64,000 nt of DNA from an uncultured Brachyspira sp. (lineage in GTDB: Bacteria > Spirochaetota > Brachyspiria > Brachyspirales > Brachyspiraceae): NCBI RefSeq assembly GCF_944388875.1, contig NZ_CALXKQ010000008.1:1-64000 (forward strand), in the 5' to 3' direction. Below the pieces are notes generated by a model. It made no database searches, was not told where the DNA came from, and saw only the letters and a list, made by a program, of their open reading frames with translations. The translations under genes were made by a program, and so were the position numbers. Position 1 is the stretch's first letter. Each line of letters starts with the position of its first letter. Shown piece after piece: positions 33,043 to 42,958 of the stretch.

Positions 33043-34650
33043 TTACCACCGTAACGAATATGTTAAATTAGCTCCGCCATAACCAGCATTGAATGATAAT
33101 CTTTCTACAGAAAAGTTTTCTTCATTTACCCAAAGCATATAATATATACCTGTAGTTAAAGCAAAAGCCCCTGTAAGAACCATACCTGCTATATATACAT
33201 TCATTGCCGTATTATAATGCCTTAAATCTATAGGAGGTCTTGTAGGAGAATTTTTATACTGATCATAGTATTTAACCATAGTTGAATCTAATATCTCTCC
33301 TGCATATATATATGTTCCAGCTGCAAATATTGCACTTGCTATTGTTAATCCCAAAAATATTTTTGTATTTCTTTCATAATTTTTGAATATTCTATCTGCC
33401 AATGTAGGTTCTTTAAATCTTTTCATAGTAGGTGTTAATAGCAAAGTATTCGTACTATTTACAGTAAATGTTCCGTAATAATCTATATAATTTGTATTGG
33501 TTATCTTTATAGAATATGTTCCGAATCCAAAGTATCTGTCTATTGTATTTGTAGGTTTTTCTTTTATACCGTTTATAACAACTGAACTTGAATCTTCTCC
33601 CTGTATATTTATCTGAACTCTGGCTCTGTTTGTAAGCTCTTTTAATTTAAAATTTAATAATATATTTTCATTAGGTTCTTCAAATGAAAGCATTGTATCT
33701 ATTGTTTCATAAGTTTCTTTCTGTATTGTAAATCTATGGCTGTTTGTAGTTAATGCTGGAACATACAAGGTTTGTCCGCTTTTTCCTATAAATACATCAT
33801 CCACATAAACAAATGCATCTTCAGGACTTACATCTATAGCTATTATTCCTGTTTTGTCTAAATAACTTATTCTATTTGCTATTTCTAATGCATAGTTTGG
33901 TATTTGCTCATCTATTCTCGCTTCTGGTATTGTAACAGAGTATGAGTTAATTTTTCTGTCTTTTATATATGCTATATATGTTACTACATTTATATTAGGT
34001 CTTTTATATTCTACTGTACCAAATATTGCTATGTCTGCATTTCTAGTGAATACATATTTTTTTATATCATCTCCGAAGTATTCATAATAGCTTTTTCCTA
34101 TATCAACTTTTTGTATAAAATTGTTTGTGCTTTTTAATATTACATTGCTGCCATTATAATCAAATAATATTTCATCCTTTTCTAAAACAAATCCTTTAGT
34201 TTCTGGGGTTATTAATCTTACATTGCTTCGTACATCTCCCCAATTTGTATAATATGTTTTTTCATAATTCGTTACTATAGAAATATTTGTGCCGTTTTGC
34301 CTGCTTGTATACGTTATATTTGTAAATTGAAATACTTTATAGTTATAAGCTCTTTCAAAATCTTTAGGAGTAATTGTATAATTAGTTTCCGACTGCAGTT
34401 TCAAAGTTTTATTATACTCTATCTGATTTGCAACGGCATCTGCTATGGCGAATGATAAATAATTATAATTCGTATTGTTTCCTATATTCGTATATATATA
34501 AATATCTATTTTAGCAGTTTCAGAGCTTGTATAATAAGGTCTTACTTCTTGTATCCTAATGGGCTTTCCTCCGAAAGAATATAGAGGCGAATATAATAAA
34601 ACAGCGGAGAGCATCAGCAATAATAATTTAGCAATTTGTTTTATATACAT
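33043..34650 (-). CDS. Exported PEGA-domain protein
   Basis: A 535-residue protein with a signal peptide ending near LLYSPLYSFGG. The start at 34650 (AGGA upstream) fits the signal peptide better than the earlier ATG at 34695. Residues 260-345 form a PEGA domain (IDVSPEDAFVYVDDVFIGKSG), a small beta domain found in extracytosolic and surface-layer proteins. Two membrane helices lie near residues 445-510. The N-terminal domain has Tyr/Asn-rich strands. The function is unknown; an envelope role is inferred. Confidence 0.75.
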   Translation of the reverse strand: MYIKQIAKLLLLMLSAVLLYSPLYSFGGKPIRIQEVRPYYTSSETAKIDIYIYTNIGNNTNYNYLSFAIADAVANQIEYNKTLKLQSETNYTITPKDFERAYNYKVFQFTNITYTSRQNGTNISIVTNYEKTYYTNWGDVRSNVRLITPETKGFVLEKDEILFDYNGSNVILKSTNNFIQKVDIGKSYYEYFGDDIKKYVFTRNADIAIFGTVEYKRPNINVVTYIAYIKDRKINSYSVTIPEARIDEQIPNYALEIANRISYLDKTGIIAIDVSPEDAFVYVDDVFIGKSGQTLYVPALTTNSHRFTIQKETYETIDTMLSFEEPNENILLNFKLKELTNRARVQINIQGEDSSSVVINGIKEKPTNTIDRYFGFGTYSIKITNTNYIDYYGTFTVNSTNTLLLTPTMKRFKEPTLADRIFKNYERNTKIFLGLTIASAIFAAGTYIYAGEILDSTMVKYYDQYKNSPTRPPIDLRHYNTAMNVYIAGMVLTGAFALTTGIYYMLWVNEENFSVERLSFNAGYGGANLTYSLRW

Positions 34651-35040
34651 AAATCCTATTCTAATTTTTATTATTAATTCTATATTAAAAAGCATCTTTT
34701 ATCAATAGACTTGTTTCAAAACTAATTTTATTTATAATAGTGCGGACTAGCCTACATGAAATGTGTACCGATAAAGTACTCCGCTTATTTTAGATGCGGC
34801 AAAAAGAATATTAAGTAAGCCTTGGCGAAAGACTGCAATTTAGATACTAAAATACAACATATAATAGATTATATTTATATTTTTTTAATTAAATTATGAA
34901 TATTTAAATATATTTTAAACTAAAAATAATCACTTTATATGCTATATTTTTATAAAAGATTATCATATTTTTTATTTAATAATGTTTTATATTAGTATAT
35001 TATCTAATTTTTTTTATTTATTTTTTGATTATTATTTAAT
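34651..35040. other. 390-base intergenic region
   Basis: The region between two divergent genes is mostly AT-rich. It holds one GC-richer island at 34742-34850, described as a structured RNA candidate, and otherwise nothing I can identify before the promoter at 35048. Confidence 0.5.
34742..34850 (+). ncRNA. Candidate structured RNA
   Basis: A -35/-10 pair (TTGTTT 34711-34716, TATAAT 34733-34738, 16 apart) points to a start near 34745. GCGGA and TCCGC enclose two small hairpins (ACAT-GAA-ATGT and GTAC-CGATAAA-GTAC), which suggests a three-way junction. A 20-codon open frame from an ATG in the same stretch lacks a ribosome site. I cannot match it to a known riboswitch, 6S or SRP RNA; it may instead be a decayed repeat. 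Confidence 0.25.
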
Positions 35041-35047
35041 AAATATA

Positions 35048-35076
35048 TTGACAATTTTTTCAGTTTAATATATCCT
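35048..35076 (+). promoter_or_regulatory. Promoter of the first aminotransferase gene
   Basis: TTGACA (35048-35053) and TATCCT (35071-35076) are 17 bases apart. The surrounding text TTGACAATTTT, CAGTTT, ATATATCCTAT and GTTAGATTA recurs before the second gene, so promoter and perhaps operator were duplicated together. Confidence 0.6.
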
Positions 35077-35117
35077 ATCTAGTTAGATTACTATATATAA
35101 TAATACGGAGAAGTTTT

Positions 35118-36314
35118 ATGGATATATCTAAAAGAATTCAGAGATTAAAAGTTTCACCTGTGAGAAAATTGAACCCTTATGCTGAAGATGCATTAAAGAG
35201 AGGAATTAAGATTTACCATCTTAATATTGGGCAGCCTGATATAGCGACTCCTAAGATTTTTTTTGAAGCAATTTCTAAATATAATGGTACTACCCTTAGA
35301 TATGAACATTCAAGGGGATTAGCTTTGCTTATTGATAGAATACAAAAATATTATGATAAACTAGGCGTTCATTATGATGTTGAAGATATAGTTATAACTA
35401 GCGGAGGAAGCGAGGCTATATCATTTGCAATGCTTGCTATATTTGATGAAGGGGATGAAATACTTGTATCTGAGCCTTTATATGCTAATTATAAAAGTTT
35501 TTACGATGTGTATGATATAAAATACAATGCTGTTAGAACTTATGCAGAAGATGGATTTCATTTGCCTAGCAGGGAAGAAATAGAGAAGCACATTACACCG
35601 AAAACAAAAGCATTTATGCTTGCAAATCCTTCAAACCCTACAGGTGTTGTATATACCAAAAGAGAATTGGATGATATAGCATATTTAGCTAAAAAATATG
35701 ATTTATTTATCATAAGCGATGAAGTTTACAGAGAGTTTGTATATGGGGATAGAAAAGCTATCAGTTTTGGCACTTATAAAGATTTAGAAGAGAATGTTAT
35801 AATAATAGACTCTATATCTAAAAGATTTTCTGCATGCGGTGCTAGAGTAGGATGTCTTATAAGTAAAAATAAAAAATTAATGACTGCTGTATTTAGGGAA
35901 TGTCAGGCAAGATTATCTCTTCCTACACTTGATATGCTTGGAGCAGTTGCTTTATATGAACTTCCTGATGACTATTTTGATGACGCTTTAAAAGAGTATG
36001 ATTATAGAAGAAGAATAATATTTGAAGAACTTAATAAAATGGAAGGAGTTGTTGCCAGAGAACCTGAGGGAGCTTTTTATGTTCTTGCTAAACTCCCAGT
36101 AAAAAATGCTGAAGATTTTATTATATGGCTTTTAAAAGACTTTAATATTAATGGGGAAACTGTTATGTTTGCACCTGCTGAGGGTTTTTATGCTACTCCT
36201 GGACTAGGCAAGGATGAGGTAAGGATTTCTTATGCTTTGGACAGCAATGATTTGAAAAAGGCTATGAACATACTAAAAGAGGCTTTAATTAAATATAAAG
36301 AGGTAGAAAAATAA
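35118..36314 (+). CDS. PLP aminotransferase class I (aspartate/aromatic type), copy 1
   Basis: A 398-residue fold-type I aminotransferase. LNIGQPDI at residue 33, ANPSNPTG near 176, SDEVYREFVYG, and the PLP-lysine segment IDSISKRFSACGARVG (Lys in SISKR) are characteristic, as is the C-terminal Arg in KDEVRISYAL. The family exchanges amino groups between amino acids and 2-oxo acids. Substrate preference cannot be settled by sequence. The next gene is about 80% identical, so it is a tandem duplicate. Confidence 0.88.
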   Translation: MDISKRIQRLKVSPVRKLNPYAEDALKRGIKIYHLNIGQPDIATPKIFFEAISKYNGTTLRYEHSRGLALLIDRIQKYYDKLGVHYDVEDIVITSGGSEAISFAMLAIFDEGDEILVSEPLYANYKSFYDVYDIKYNAVRTYAEDGFHLPSREEIEKHITPKTKAFMLANPSNPTGVVYTKRELDDIAYLAKKYDLFIISDEVYREFVYGDRKAISFGTYKDLEENVIIIDSISKRFSACGARVGCLISKNKKLMTAVFRECQARLSLPTLDMLGAVALYELPDDYFDDALKEYDYRRRIIFEELNKMEGVVAREPEGAFYVLAKLPVKNAEDFIIWLLKDFNINGETVMFAPAEGFYATPGLGKDEVRISYALDSNDLKKAMNILKEALIKYKEVEK

Positions 36315-36362
36315 TATTGTAAATATAAGGCTGCTTTTTTTAAAGTTGATTTTTTATTTATA

Positions 36363-36390
36363 TTGACAATTTTACAGTTTGATATATCCT
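36363..36390 (+). promoter_or_regulatory. Promoter of the second aminotransferase gene
   Basis: TTGACA (36363-36368) and TATCCT (36385-36390), 16 bases apart, with flanking sequence nearly identical to the promoter at 35048. Confidence 0.6.
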
Positions 36391-36429
36391 ATTTCGTTAG
36401 ATTATTATTAATTTTATTGGAGAAGTATT

Positions 36430-37629
36430 ATGGATATATCCAAAAGAATTCAGAGGTTAAAAACTTCGCCTGTAAGAAAGTTGAATCCTCATGCAGAAGA
36501 TGCTGTAAAAAGAGGAATAAAAATTTATCATCTTAATATAGGGCAGCCTGATATAGAAACCCCTAGTGTATTTTTAGAAGCTATTTCTAAATATAATGGA
36601 AAAACACTTAAATATGAACATTCAAGAGGTATGAAGCCGCTTATAAACAAGATTCAGGAATATTATGATAAATTAGGTGTTCATTATGAAGAGGATGAAA
36701 TCACTGTAACTAATGGAGGCAGTGAAGGAATATTATTCAGTTTGCTTGCTATTTTCGATGAAGGCGATGAGATTTTAGTAGGGGAACCTTATTATGCTAA
36801 TTATAACAGCTTTTACGATGTGTTAGATATAAAACGTAATGCTGTTAGAACTTATGCAGAAAATGGTTTTCATCTTCCTAACCGTGATGAAATAGAAAAA
36901 CATATTACTCCGAAAACAAAAGCATATATGTTTTCTAACCCTTCAAATCCTACTGGTGTTGTTGCTACTAAACAAGAGCTTGATGATATAGCTTATCTTG
37001 CTAAAAAACATGATATGTTTATTATAAGCGATGAAGTTTATAGAGAGTTTGTATACGGAGATAGAAAAGCTATTAGTTTTGGTACTTATAAAGATTTGGC
37101 AGATAATGTTATTATAATAGACTCCATATCAAAAAGATTTTCTGCATGCGGTGCAAGAATAGGATGCGTTATAAGTAAGAATAAACCATTTATAAGTGCT
37201 GTATTCAGAGAATGTCAGGCAAGATTATCAGCTCCTACGCTTGAAATGGTTGGGGCCGCTGCTTTATATGATTTGCCTGAGAATTATTTTGAAGCTGCTA
37301 GAAAAGAATATGATAATAGAAGAAAAATATTATTTGAAGAGCTTATAAAGATGGACGGAGTAGTAATGAAAGAGCCAGAAGGTGCTTTCTATGTATTAGC
37401 TAAACTTCCAGTAAAAAATGCTGAGGACTTTGCTATTTGGCTTCTTAAAGATTTTAATATTGATAATGAAACTGTTATGTTTGCTCCGGGAGAAGGTTTC
37501 TATGCTACACCTGGTCTTGGAGTAGATGAAGTTAGAATGTGCTATGCTTTAGATGCTAAAGATTTAAAAAGAGCTATGGAAATTTTGAAACAAGGTTTAA
37601 TCAAATATAAAAAAGAAGTTGAAAAATAA
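36430..37629 (+). CDS. PLP aminotransferase class I, copy 2
   Basis: A 399-residue paralogue of the preceding gene, with the same motifs (LNIGQPDIETP, SNPSNPTG, SDEVYREFVYG, IDSISKRFSACGARIG). Its differences lie mainly on the surface and around substrate-contact regions (ATKQELDD against YTKRELDD; MCYALDAKDLK against ISYALDSNDLK). GGAG precedes the ATG. The two genes have separate copies of one promoter and no terminator between them, and a terminator follows at 37642. Confidence 0.88.
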   Translation: MDISKRIQRLKTSPVRKLNPHAEDAVKRGIKIYHLNIGQPDIETPSVFLEAISKYNGKTLKYEHSRGMKPLINKIQEYYDKLGVHYEEDEITVTNGGSEGILFSLLAIFDEGDEILVGEPYYANYNSFYDVLDIKRNAVRTYAENGFHLPNRDEIEKHITPKTKAYMFSNPSNPTGVVATKQELDDIAYLAKKHDMFIISDEVYREFVYGDRKAISFGTYKDLADNVIIIDSISKRFSACGARIGCVISKNKPFISAVFRECQARLSAPTLEMVGAAALYDLPENYFEAARKEYDNRRKILFEELIKMDGVVMKEPEGAFYVLAKLPVKNAEDFAIWLLKDFNIDNETVMFAPGEGFYATPGLGVDEVRMCYALDAKDLKRAMEILKQGLIKYKKEVEK

Positions 37630-37641
37630 AAAATAATTAAA

Positions 37642-37668
37642 AAAGGGGCTATAAAAAATAGCCCCTTT
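37642..37668. terminator. Bidirectional terminator
   Basis: AAAGGGGCTAT pairs with ATAGCCCCTTT around AAAAA, between the convergent aminotransferase and OLD-nuclease genes, with T-rich flanks on both sides. Confidence 0.85.
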
Positions 37669-37692
37669 AATTTTTTGAATGTTTAATAAATA

Positions 37693-39729
37693 TTAGCTTA
37701 TCTCTTTAATAACTTTAAAGAAGTTATTGATAGTTTTATCAGATATTAGTTCTTTCTCATAATAATCTATTATATTATTTTTAAATAAACTAGAATATAG
37801 AGCATCTTTATTTTTATTATCTATCTTATAAGTTTCTTTATCTTTTTCATTGAATAAATCTTCTATTGTAATGAAATTTTTATTTATATCCGTAAGCTGA
37901 GTAATTTTTAAATTTGTTCCTTCAGCCAATTTATCGAATTGATTAGCAGAATTATCTCCGTCAATTAATAATGTAGGATTTTTTGATAGTTTGCATAGAG
38001 AATCTATTATTATCTTTTTTTTATCTTCATCATTTTCCCTTCCAACACCATTAATAGGCATAAATGCAATATTTGTTTCTTTATTTTCAATATGTTCCAT
38101 TAATATTTTAAAAGCAGTAAGATAATTATAATCTGTAATTCCTTCTACATATATTATTTTTATATCTCTGGTAATATCTATATGTTTTACTCCGAATGCA
38201 TTGATAATTTTTTCCAATGTATCAACTTTTCCATAAGTTGCCGAGAAGTCATTTTCTATTTTTACTCCTATATTATCCTGTTTTGATTCTACTATCTTTA
38301 ATTCATCTAAGTAGTTTATATCAGCAAAATACGGTATTTGTATAGATGTTATTATAGTAACTCCATTATCTTTTGCAAACTGTTTCAAAAATTCTCTAAG
38401 CTCTCTTATAAGAGGTACAGATAAATGCTGTTCAGGCTCATCTATTATAATTATATCTCCTTTTTTTAATTCATCAGAATTCAATGTATTAAAAAATAGG
38501 CTAAAGAACCAATTAAATCCGTCTGATTCATTATCAAGATTCGTAAGACCGTTTTTGGTTTCAAAATATATTTTTATAAAATTTTCTTCTAATGATATTT
38601 TAAAAATGTATTCATTATTTGATCTGTATAATTTATTAAATTTCTTTGATATGGTATTTTCAAAAAGTTTATTTATTTCTTTTTCTATTTGTTTTACAAA
38701 AGCTACATCTAATGGAGAGTTTCTATATATGTTTATTAAATATTCATAAATTTCCATATTATTAGTTGATTTGAATAATGAGTATAAAAAATTGGATTCT
38801 CTAATAAAATTAAAACTATTATTATTATCTCTGCGGGTATTAACATTATAACTTGCTTTTTTTGAGTAGCAGGATATTGTAAGTTCATCGCTTTTTATAT
38901 TTTTTCTGTGAACGTATATTTTTGTATTTTTTATACCGTCAATTTTAGCTAATATACTTGATAAGTGCCTTAAATTATTATTATTGATTTCATTTTCATC
39001 TAAAATTAAATTATAATAATTATTGTCTTTATCTATTTCATAGAATTTAGAGTCGATAATAGATGCTATTAATTTTAATTTATTTATATCATCGTATTCT
39101 TTATATTTATCAATTATATGCATGGTTTTTGATACTGCATAATTTAATATTATATCATAATGCATATTTTCTTTTTTATCTTCATTGTTATATTTATTCT
39201 CTATAATATCATTATTTTCAATTAATAGATTATCGCTATCCATTTTATAATTATTTTCATAAACATAAAAAAGCTGATTATAGTAATTATCATTATTATT
39301 TCTAAACTTAAAAATATTATCTAATATTTTGTATATATAATTTTTATTTATTATAATATCCATTATATTATTAGTTTCTGATATATCCCATATAATATCA
39401 TTATCTTCAGCTTTTCCTTTATATATGATACCATTATAAGATTCAATAAATACATTTAATTCAGTTTGACAGTTTATAAATCCATCTATTTTTGGGCTAT
39501 CTTTTTTATAATCTATATTACCAGTAAATGTTTTTTCAATAGCAGAAAGCACATTTGTTTTGCCTGTTCCATTGGCGCCTATAATACTTATCAATGTCCC
39601 CTGATCCATATCTCCATTGAGATATAATCTTCCGTATTTAAGTTCATGCTCTTTTTTATTTGAGGAATTTTCATTGATTATTATTGGATTAATATTTCTA
39701 AAATTTTTAATTGTTAAATATCTTTTCAT
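37693..39729 (-). CDS. OLD-family ATPase/TOPRIM nuclease
   Basis: A 678-residue protein. The N-terminal half is an SMC/RecF-like ATPase: Walker A GANGTGKTNVL near residue 51, and Walker B IIIIDEPEQHLS near 425, followed by IITSIQIPYF. The C-terminal half carries a TOPRIM domain: EGITDYNYL (catalytic Glu) and LLIDGDNSANQ (acidic pair). OLD-family enzymes are nucleases found as phage-exclusion or defence proteins (P2 Old, GajA). No UvrD-type partner for a Gabija pair lies next to it. AAAGGAA precedes the ATG. It is the last gene before recF on this strand, with a DUF285 gene between. Confidence 0.78.
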   Translation of the reverse strand: MKRYLTIKNFRNINPIIINENSSNKKEHELKYGRLYLNGDMDQGTLISIIGANGTGKTNVLSAIEKTFTGNIDYKKDSPKIDGFINCQTELNVFIESYNGIIYKGKAEDNDIIWDISETNNIMDIIINKNYIYKILDNIFKFRNNNDNYYNQLFYVYENNYKMDSDNLLIENNDIIENKYNNEDKKENMHYDIILNYAVSKTMHIIDKYKEYDDINKLKLIASIIDSKFYEIDKDNNYYNLILDENEINNNNLRHLSSILAKIDGIKNTKIYVHRKNIKSDELTISCYSKKASYNVNTRRDNNNSFNFIRESNFLYSLFKSTNNMEIYEYLINIYRNSPLDVAFVKQIEKEINKLFENTISKKFNKLYRSNNEYIFKISLEENFIKIYFETKNGLTNLDNESDGFNWFFSLFFNTLNSDELKKGDIIIIDEPEQHLSVPLIRELREFLKQFAKDNGVTIITSIQIPYFADINYLDELKIVESKQDNIGVKIENDFSATYGKVDTLEKIINAFGVKHIDITRDIKIIYVEGITDYNYLTAFKILMEHIENKETNIAFMPINGVGRENDEDKKKIIIDSLCKLSKNPTLLIDGDNSANQFDKLAEGTNLKITQLTDINKNFITIEDLFNEKDKETYKIDNKNKDALYSSLFKNNIIDYYEKELISDKTINNFFKVIKEIS

Positions 39730-39862
39730 AAAATTTCCTTTAATTCACTTTGTTTTATCAGCAATTAATATTATATTTAATTCATAAAAATGTAAATTGC
39801 ATGCTATGCGAATAAAGTTTCACAATTATATATTGTAATTATATAAACTATGTAATTAATTT

Positions 39863-40393
39863 TTATACCAAAGAAGGCGTATTATTTTTCATTGCTGAAT
39901 TATTAAATACATCTCTCATACGATTAGATACATTCCAAAATTCTAAATTCTGATTAAAACTTTCAGCTTCATAAAATATAGCATTCATATATTCTACATT
40001 AGAAACGTCCCAATTATCCAAAGGATGATTAAATGATGAAGCATAATGAAATATCTGACTAATACTCGTAACATTAGAAACATTCCAATTATTAAGAGGC
40101 TGATTAAAACTTTTAGTAAAGCAGAACATTAATGACATATCTTTTACATTAGATACATTCCATTTGTCCAAAGCACTATCAAAATTAATAGCTCCTTCAA
40201 ACATACTTTCCATATTTACAACATTAGATACATCCCAAGTTTCAATACCGTCAAAATTTTTTCTTTTACTATCTTGAAATAAGTATGACATGTCAATCAT
40301 ACTGCTTGTATCTATCTCAGAGAGATTTATATTTTCATCTTTTAGTAAATCAAGCAAGGCATATTTATATTTTACTATGTATTTTTTATTCAT
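39863..40393 (-). CDS. DUF285 (BspA-like) repeat protein
   Basis: A 176-residue protein with five units of the DUF285 repeat (WDVSNVVNMESMF, WNVSNVKDMSLMF, WNVSNVTSISQIF, WDVSNVEYMNAIF and a final partial one). These units of about 25 residues are common in Mycoplasma and Brachyspira surface proteins. No signal peptide is present, so the localisation is unclear. It may be a single-repeat-block relic of a longer protein. Confidence 0.75.
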   Translation of the reverse strand: MNKKYIVKYKYALLDLLKDENINLSEIDTSSMIDMSYLFQDSKRKNFDGIETWDVSNVVNMESMFEGAINFDSALDKWNVSNVKDMSLMFCFTKSFNQPLNNWNVSNVTSISQIFHYASSFNHPLDNWDVSNVEYMNAIFYEAESFNQNLEFWNVSNRMRDVFNNSAMKNNTPSLV

Positions 40394-40419
40394 TTTATAG
40401 TTTTCTTTATTTTGATTTT

Positions 40420-41487
40420 TTAAACTCTTATATTTGGTATATCAAAAACTTTTCCGTTTTCAAAGTTTTTCACTTTTTCTTTTTCTGTAACAGTAATAAA
40501 TACCTGCCCTAATGTTTTTATGTATTCAAGTATATTATCGCGTCTTGTATTATCAAGTTCAAGCATAGCATCATCAATGAGTAAAATAGGTGATTTTTTT
40601 CTGTATTCTGATAATATCTTTTCGCTTGCAAGTTTCATTATAAGGGTAAACATTCTTTTCTCGCCTTGAGAGGAGAATTTTTTTGAAAGTGAATCTTTAT
40701 AAAAAAATTGATACTCTGCTCTGTGTATTCCAAAATATGTTGTACGCATTCTTATTTGCTCGTTTAAAGTGCTTTCTAGTTTTTTTACGTATTCATTTTC
40801 ATTTAAAATATCTTCTATAGTTGACTGATACTTTATTGCATAAGGGTTTTCATCATTAAAAATATTTTTGTATATTTCATTCATTTTATCTTCTAAAATA
40901 GAAGAATATTTTTTATTTTCATTTGCTATATATAGTGATAATTTGGCTATATCATTATTATAAATATACGCTTCATTGGGTTTTGTGCTTAAGCAAATAT
41001 TTCTCATTTTTAATAGTTTATTATATTTTATTAATGCTGTTAAATATTCCAATGATATTGTTGATATAAGCATATTAAAATAATCTCGTCTTAATTTTGG
41101 CTCAGATATTACTAAGTCTGTATCATTAGGCATAAATATAACATAAAGTATTCTTCCTATTAAATCTTTTCTTGATGAAACTTCTTTTTTATCTATAAAT
41201 ACTTTTTTTAATTTTTTTTGATATGCTATTTCTATATTTGTGTCATAATTTAATTCATCTTCTCTGAAAACGCCTCTTAAAAAATAGTTATCATTTCCAT
41301 TTTTTACAAGCTCTCTGTCAAGTCTTGTCCTAAATGATACGCCGTTTCCGAGCATGTATATTGCCTCAAGTATATTAGTTTTGCCGCATCCATTATGTCC
41401 GTAAAGTACATTGATTTTATCAGAAAATTCAAACACATTTTCATTATAATTTCTAAAAGAACGGATTGTAAGTTCTTTGAGTATCAT
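40420..41487 (-). CDS. recF: DNA repair/replication protein RecF
   Basis: A 355-residue RecF: Walker A GHNGCGKTNILEAIY at residue 30, the SQGEKRMFTL signature region, and Walker B ILLIDDAMLELD near 315. RecF loads RecA at single-strand gaps with RecO and RecR. The usual dnaN/gyrB neighbours are not in this window. It ends 26 bases before the DUF285 gene. Confidence 0.93.
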   Translation of the reverse strand: MILKELTIRSFRNYNENVFEFSDKINVLYGHNGCGKTNILEAIYMLGNGVSFRTRLDRELVKNGNDNYFLRGVFREDELNYDTNIEIAYQKKLKKVFIDKKEVSSRKDLIGRILYVIFMPNDTDLVISEPKLRRDYFNMLISTISLEYLTALIKYNKLLKMRNICLSTKPNEAYIYNNDIAKLSLYIANENKKYSSILEDKMNEIYKNIFNDENPYAIKYQSTIEDILNENEYVKKLESTLNEQIRMRTTYFGIHRAEYQFFYKDSLSKKFSSQGEKRMFTLIMKLASEKILSEYRKKSPILLIDDAMLELDNTRRDNILEYIKTLGQVFITVTEKEKVKNFENGKVFDIPNIRV

Positions 41488-41706
41488 TTAATAAACCTTT
41501 TGCTTTATTTGTGAAAGCTATTATATATTAAAAAATTAAAAATAGAAGTTTTTTAAAACTAAAATGATATGTCTATTATTTTATTTATAGCTACTAATGA
41601 AAAAATTATAAACTTAAAAATTTTTAGTATATATGCCAAAAAAGCGTCAGAATTTGTCATACATGCATATTATAATTAAATTAAAAATTTTAAAGGACAT
41701 AATCTT

Positions 41707-42864
41707 ATGGAAGAATTAGGCAGACAAAATAAAAAATATATTATACAAGATAAAAACGATTACTATTATAGCAAACATTCATTAAATTATTTTTTAAAAG
41801 AACTTGATAAACTTATAGAAAAAAATAATATAAAAATAGAAGAAGCAGATAAACTCATAATAAATGATCATCATAATTGTTCAGTATATACTTTTATAAG
41901 AGTATTAGAAAAATATTTAATAAGAATTAATTTTGAACAGTTTGTGCATCCAGACCCTGAAACTCAGAAAGATTTATTGGATTGGGGTGAATATAAATGT
42001 TTATTAGAAAAGGATAAATTTCCAGATATTTATGAAAAGTATCATAATGATAAATTTCCTATACTAGATGATGAGTTTTCAGAATTGCATGTATATGAAG
42101 AAGATGACGGAATGTATGAACTATTAATTCCTTCTTGGTATTATGAATATGATGACGGAGAGTACAGAGATTTTATAGAAAAAGAAAGAAAAGAGTATGA
42201 TGAAGAAGATAAAAAAGAAATTATTTCTGAAAAGTATAGAAAGAACGGTTATATATATTTTGAAACTAAAGAATTGGTTGATGAGTTTTTTGAAAGCGGG
42301 GAAGTTGATTCAAGAACTTGGTTTAGAGAATGGGGGAGCGAAAATAAGAATGAAGCGATGAAATATTTTAAAGAAAGGATTGATAAACATTGGGAAGAAG
42401 AATACCAGAGAGAATTGGATAAATATAATATTACAGATGATGATGACTGTATGAAAAGTTATATTGTATACGACGAAGAAGATATTGATTATTATTTTGA
42501 AAATAGAGATTTATTTTCATTTCCTTTTTTTATAACAGGATACAATGAATTATTTGAACATTTTTATAAAAAACTAATGAATGACAGAGAAGAAGTTAAT
42601 AATTCTATAAATGATGACATAAAAGAGAAATGCGACAGGCTTTTATATGATTATATATTAGGATACAGTACTAATCATAGATTTGCTCCTAATAAAGCTC
42701 TTTATGTATTAAAAGAATACATCAAAGAGAATTACAAAGACAATTACAAAGAGTATATTGATTTGTCACTTCGATACATTATGAATTATACAAGACATTT
42801 AGACAGGGATAAACTTATAGAAAAGTATTTTAAAGGTGATAAGAGATTTTTATATAAGCTGTAA
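41707..42864 (+). CDS. Unknown acidic protein
   Basis: A 385-residue soluble protein, very rich in Asp, Glu, Lys and Tyr. AAAGGACATAATCTT precedes the ATG. I recognise no family. Repeats of Tyr-Glu-Asp blocks (YYEYDDGEYRDF, EYDEEDKKE) and the RYIMNYTRHLDRDKLIEKYF end suggest a helical protein. It precedes a TPR gene on the same strand by 94 bases but with an independent ribosome site. Confidence 0.65.
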   Translation: MEELGRQNKKYIIQDKNDYYYSKHSLNYFLKELDKLIEKNNIKIEEADKLIINDHHNCSVYTFIRVLEKYLIRINFEQFVHPDPETQKDLLDWGEYKCLLEKDKFPDIYEKYHNDKFPILDDEFSELHVYEEDDGMYELLIPSWYYEYDDGEYRDFIEKERKEYDEEDKKEIISEKYRKNGYIYFETKELVDEFFESGEVDSRTWFREWGSENKNEAMKYFKERIDKHWEEEYQRELDKYNITDDDDCMKSYIVYDEEDIDYYFENRDLFSFPFFITGYNELFEHFYKKLMNDREEVNNSINDDIKEKCDRLLYDYILGYSTNHRFAPNKALYVLKEYIKENYKDNYKEYIDLSLRYIMNYTRHLDRDKLIEKYFKGDKRFLYKL

Positions 42865-42958
42865 TTATTTATACTGATTTATTATTTAAAAACCTACCGT
42901 GAAGCCGTTTTTTGTTCCTCTATATAATTAAAAAAAATAAAAATATAGGAGCTACACT

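Noticed and set aside
34742-34850. Assignment to SRP RNA, 6S RNA, RNase P or a known riboswitch
   Set aside because: None of their conserved motifs was found; only a generic junction could be seen.
37693-39729. Gabija system (GajA-GajB)
   Set aside because: No UvrD-like helicase gene lies beside the OLD-family gene.
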